This document shows positions 61,175 through 64,000 of a stretch of 64,000 bases of DNA, one piece after another. The stretch lies in the NCBI RefSeq assembly GCF_019352175.1, contig NZ_JACBYI010000010.1:115174-179173 (forward strand), given 5' to 3'. How positions within the stretch are numbered: the first letter of the stretch is position 1; every line of letters begins with the position of its first letter. The notes under the pieces are model-generated. The model saw only the letters and a program-made list of their open reading frames with translations. It searched no databases and had not been told where the DNA came from. This DNA is from Paenibacillus sp. S150 (GTDB lineage Bacteria; Bacillota; Bacilli; Paenibacillales; Paenibacillaceae). A program made the position numbers and the translations under genes.

Positions 61175-61784
61175 AGGAATGGATGAGGTGTACGGCGCTT
61201 CCGATGGGGTGGAGGCGCTGCGCCTTCTTGAAGATAATGGAGTGGATCTGGCGGTCATTGATGTCATGATGCCGAACATGGACGGCTGGGAGCTGTGCCG
61301 GGAGCTGCGGAGAACCTATGAGTTCCCGATTCTGATGCTGACGGCCAAAGGGGAAACCTCACAAATTGTCAAAGGCTTCGAGCTGGGCACCGACGACTAC
61401 CTGGTCAAGCCATTTGAGCCGCCTGTGCTGGTCGCCCGCGTCAAAGCCTTGCTGAAACGGTATCAGATTTCCGCCGCGCAGAGCGTATCGGTCGGCCATT
61501 TGCGCATGAACCGCAAAACCTACGAGGTGTTCTCGGACCGGGGAAGCATAATGCTGCCGCTGAAGGAATTTGAGCTGCTGTTCAAGCTGGCGAGCTATCC
61601 GGGACAGACCCTGACGCGCGACCGGTTGATTGTAGAGATATGGGGATATGATTTTGAAGGCAACGAACGTACATTGGATGTGCATATCAACCGCCTGCGC
61701 GAGCGTTTTCCCAAGGAGCACTACGGCTTTGCCATCCGCACCGTCCGTGGACTGGGCTACCGGCTGGAGGGTGAGGACAAATGA
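61104..61784 (+). CDS. OmpR-family response regulator
   Basis: A 226-residue regulator. The receiver domain has acidic residues in VVDDDPHIREL, the phospho-acceptor D53 in AVIDVMMPNMDG, and the Thr/Lys switch in MLTAKGE and YLVKPFEP. The C-terminal OmpR winged helix includes TRDRLIVEIWGYDFEGNERT and VRGLGYRLE. The ATG at 61104 lies inside the ABC gene, with GAGGAGGG about 11 bases upstream; an in-frame start at 61080 is less likely. It is coupled to the kinase gene by ATGA at 61781-61784. The ABC exporter upstream is the natural target. Confidence 0.93.
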   Translation: MAKILVVDDDPHIRELVEVFLKAEGMDEVYGASDGVEALRLLEDNGVDLAVIDVMMPNMDGWELCRELRRTYEFPILMLTAKGETSQIVKGFELGTDDYLVKPFEPPVLVARVKALLKRYQISAAQSVSVGHLRMNRKTYEVFSDRGSIMLPLKEFELLFKLASYPGQTLTRDRLIVEIWGYDFEGNERTLDVHINRLRERFPKEHYGFAIRTVRGLGYRLEGEDK

Positions 61785-62830
61785 GCAGGATTTGGGAGGT
61801 ATGCAAGTTTATTTTCAAGTTTCTTAGCTTATTGCTGCTGCTGTTTGCCATCTGGAACGGAAGCTTTTTTGGGGCGAGGCTGCTTCTGCGGCAATTCGGC
61901 TGGTCGCTGTCCGATTACACCTATCAGGTGCTGATTATGGGACTGCAGGCGCTTATTTTCTTCTGCCTGGCCGGATTGGCCGCATTTTCCACACAGGGAC
62001 GGGAGAGACGCTTTTATTTGCCGATTCTTTCGGCGATCCGCCAAATCTCCAAAGGGGATTTCCAAGTGGAGCTGAACAGCAAGGAGTACCGGCAGTTTGG
62101 CGGCATCGTGGAAGGGATCAACGAAATGGCGAGTGAGCTGAACCGGATGGAAACCATGCGCCAGGACTTCATTTCCAATGTCTCGCATGAGATCCAGTCA
62201 CCGCTGACCTCAATCCGCGGCTTCGCCCGTGCGCTGAGAGATGATAATCTTAGTGCGGAGAGCAGGGCTCACTATCTTGACATCATTGAAGCGGAGGGCA
62301 GCCGCCTTTCCGGACTCAGCGACAATCTGCTGAAGCTGTCGGCGCTGGAAGCGGAGAGCTTTCCATTCGAGCGGAAGGCTTACCGCCTGGATAAGCAGCT
62401 TCAGGAGATGATTCTCGCCTGCGAGCCGCAGTGGCTGGGCAAGGCGATTGATGTGGAGGCTGAGCTGGAGGAGGTAACGGTGCATGCGGTGCAAGATTTG
62501 CTGAGCCAGGTATGGACCAACCTGCTGCATAACAGCATTAAGTTCACTCCGCCGGGCGGGTTGATCAGCGTGCGGCTGCGCACCGTGGAGGAGACGGTTG
62601 AAGTGGAGATCAGGGATAGCGGCATAGGCATCGCAGAGGAGGAGCTGCCCCGCATTTTTGAGCGCTTCTACAAGGTCGATCAGGCCAGAAGCACCAGCGG
62701 CGGCGGCAGCGGGCTTGGCTTGTCGCTGGTGAAGAAAATTGTGGAAATCCACGAGGGCGGCATAACCATAACAAGCCGCCCGGACAAAGGGACGGCTTGT
62801 ACCGTGACTTTGCCTAGACGGCTTGGATAA
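61781..62830 (+). CDS. Sensor histidine kinase
   Basis: A 349-residue membrane kinase. Two helices (about 9-28 and 49-69) are separated by only about 20 residues, so there is no real extracellular sensor; such kinases usually sense through the membrane or a partner transporter. A HAMP segment follows, then the H-box SNVSHEIQSPLTSIRGF with H136, and ATP-binding motifs NLLHNSIKFTPPGG, DSGIGIAEEELPRIF and GGGSGLGLSLVKK. It partners the response regulator directly upstream. Association with an ABC exporter resembles antibiotic- or envelope-stress modules, which is an inference from gene order. Confidence 0.93.
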   Translation: MSRIWEVCKFIFKFLSLLLLLFAIWNGSFFGARLLLRQFGWSLSDYTYQVLIMGLQALIFFCLAGLAAFSTQGRERRFYLPILSAIRQISKGDFQVELNSKEYRQFGGIVEGINEMASELNRMETMRQDFISNVSHEIQSPLTSIRGFARALRDDNLSAESRAHYLDIIEAEGSRLSGLSDNLLKLSALEAESFPFERKAYRLDKQLQEMILACEPQWLGKAIDVEAELEEVTVHAVQDLLSQVWTNLLHNSIKFTPPGGLISVRLRTVEETVEVEIRDSGIGIAEEELPRIFERFYKVDQARSTSGGGSGLGLSLVKKIVEIHEGGITITSRPDKGTACTVTLPRRLG

Positions 62831-62888
62831 TTCCCGCCGTTTACGTACAGCGTCTGTCCGGTGGTCCAGCCGGATTGCGGTTAGGCTT

Positions 62889-63494
62889 TTAATGAACAGA
62901 AGCTGTAAGTCCCCGCTCCAAAAGCAGCCAGAGCTGCTCGAAATCCTGCTGAATGCCTGCATTGTGCCATTCATAGGCATGGGCCGGATGGTGGAACCTG
63001 GCAGTCGCGTGAAAAAGCGAACGTGCAAGCGTCCCGGTTCCGCCGGCAAACGCAATTCTCTTCTGTTGTGCCGCCCGGTCAATGAGGACACTCATCTGAT
63101 CAACAATCCTCTGAATGTGCACCTGCACCAGCTCGGCGGCCTCTATGGTAACATCGGTATACATCTTGAACATCTCACTGTCCTGCTCGGAATAGTGAAG
63201 CTTCAGCCCGATCAGCCGCATGAGGTAGATTCTCAGCTGTGCCAGAGCATTGTCAGCCTGGGCCTCGACCACTTCTGACAGCGGCATAATGATCCGCTCC
63301 TCCAGCCAACGTTCTGTTACAGCTTCCCTCAGTGCCGCTTTGCTGGGGAAATGGCGGTAAAGGGTACCGTGGCTGACTCCCAGCAGCCTGGCCACATCGG
63401 TTACCGAGGTCTTGTCGGGTCCGAATCTGCGCAGCGTCTGTTCTGCAGCATCCATAATCTCGGTTTTGCTCAAAAAAGAGCTTGATTTACTCAT
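62889..63494 (-). CDS. TetR-family transcriptional regulator
   Basis: A 201-residue repressor. The N-terminal helix-turn-helix reads FGPDKTSVTDVARLLGVSHG then TLYRHFPSKAALREAVTERW, and the C-terminal domain has a YmcB-like ligand cavity that cannot be assigned. AGGAGGGGG lies five bases before the ATG. It is convergent with the kinase gene, so it does not read into the ABC module. The region upstream holds dispersed repeats rather than a divergent gene, so its target is unknown. Confidence 0.92.
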   Translation of the reverse strand: MSKSSSFLSKTEIMDAAEQTLRRFGPDKTSVTDVARLLGVSHGTLYRHFPSKAALREAVTERWLEERIIMPLSEVVEAQADNALAQLRIYLMRLIGLKLHYSEQDSEMFKMYTDVTIEAAELVQVHIQRIVDQMSVLIDRAAQQKRIAFAGGTGTLARSLFHATARFHHPAHAYEWHNAGIQQDFEQLWLLLERGLTASVH

Positions 63495-63608
63495 GAGCTC
63501 CCCCTCCTGTTGTAGCTAGAATAACATCCTTCGCTTGGAATGACAAATATTAAATTTTGTTACTTGAAGTGGATTGAGGCCGCTTTCCCTGATGGGAGGC
63601 GGTTTGCT

Positions 63609-63706
63609 CAAAGATAAGAATTTATAGGTTTCACGCTAAAAATTAGCCTTATCTATCTCGCTGAAACGGATACCGTCCTTAAGGACGGCGTAGCCGTTTC
63701 CACTTG
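63609..63706 (+). repeat. Dispersed palindromic element, best-preserved copy
   Basis: AAAGATAAGAATTTATAGG leads to a nested palindrome at 63663-63700: GAAACGG, ATA, CCGTCCTT and AAGGACGG, CGTAG, CCGTTTC. The inner arms are perfect for eight bases each and the outer arms for seven. The upstream AGATAAG and CTTATCT (63611-63617, 63647-63655) add a second pairing. It matches 37623-37721. Confidence 0.88.
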
Positions 63707-64000
63707 TTGTCTTTGTCAATTGCGAGAAAGGGTGCATAAAGTTGAGGATCAGTTAAAATGCGCGGGCATCGTGCTGAACCTGTTGGTTTTTAAGCTCTGC
63801 AGGAGGAAGCGCGGAATTAAGGCGGCGGCGGGGATCACTACAGGGGCAGGGACGTAAAGTGAAGTGGAAAAAGGTAACTACTTAGGTCCTGGTTGTCACG
63901 AGAACGAAAACTGATCTTGGATCGCAAGAAGCAAGGAAGGAAGAAGGGGGCGAGATTGTTTGCGAAGGGAAGAAATCACACTGCGAATTCGGGCAAATTC
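63707..64000. other. Gap with repeat fragments at the window end
   Basis: Text near 63720-63800 (GTGCATAAAGTTGAGGATCAG and CTGCAGGAGGAAGCGCGGAA types) resembles 15700-15785. A short dyad copy, AAGTGGAAAAAGGTAACTAC, lies near 63860. No gene is seen. Confidence 0.5.

Overview
The window looks like chromosomal DNA of a Paenibacillus-type member of the Bacillota. The signs are strong AGGAGG-type ribosome binding sites with frequent GTG and TTG starts, a Spo0E-type phosphatase, an LrgA/LrgB pair, an LtaS-type sulfatase, a stand-alone glutaminyl-tRNA synthetase, and a receptor/peptide pair of a kind known from Paenibacillus. I see no rRNA, tRNA, transposase, prophage or CRISPR array. The assignment rests on recognition, not on a database search.

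Layout. 1-12.5 kb: MHYT-GGDEF-EAL protein, chemoreceptor, MarR regulator, LtaS-like enzyme, Rad3/DinG-type helicase with a fused nuclease-like domain, Gfo/Idh/MocA oxidoreductase, lrgAB with a divergent LysR regulator. 12.6-14.6 kb: Spo0E-like protein, then a helix-turn-helix/TPR receptor gene overlapped at its end by a 45-codon secreted-peptide ORF, with its own promoter, dyad and terminator; this is a probable RRNPP quorum-sensing cassette and the most interesting item. 16.2-20.4 kb: MarR regulator plus a heterodimeric ABC exporter behind a perfect consensus promoter; the regulator appears to start at ATT. 20.8-34 kb: MMPL transporter, IsdG-type heme monooxygenase, SDR, FAD/Rieske oxidoreductase, Fur-family regulator, second chemoreceptor, HemD-like protein, ThuA-like protein, phasin-like/AarF kinase pair. 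34.5-44.2 kb: DEAD-box helicase with a long Gly-rich tail, VanY-like peptidase, FAD oxidoreductase, luciferase-like monooxygenase, glutathione peroxidase, formate-THF ligase. 45.3-53 kb: redox and anaerobic block with NADH oxidase, FocA/NirC channel, molybdopterin oxidoreductase, MFS transporter, GNAT and MOSC proteins. 54.3-63.5 kb: GNAT, DUF2164, glnS, MFS transporter, mobA, ABC exporter with a two-component system, and TetR.

How the genes may work together. The NADH oxidase promoter carries three TGTGA-N6-TCACA-type sites, one exactly filling the -35/-10 spacer, as expected for a Rex-like repressor. The formate/nitrite channel gene has similar dyads centred near -41.5 and -70.5 of its inferred start, as expected for an Fnr-like activator. 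The Mo-enzyme, MOSC protein and MobA fit a shared molybdenum theme.

Non-coding DNA is unusually repeat-rich. Four gaps of 1.0-1.8 kb and several smaller ones hold tandem arrays (51 bp in three places and two sequence families, 77 bp, and 40/41 bp), a dispersed palindromic element, and many copies of a short TTAGTGG/CCACTAA-type dyad. These arrays keep spurious reading frames open and should not be annotated as proteins.
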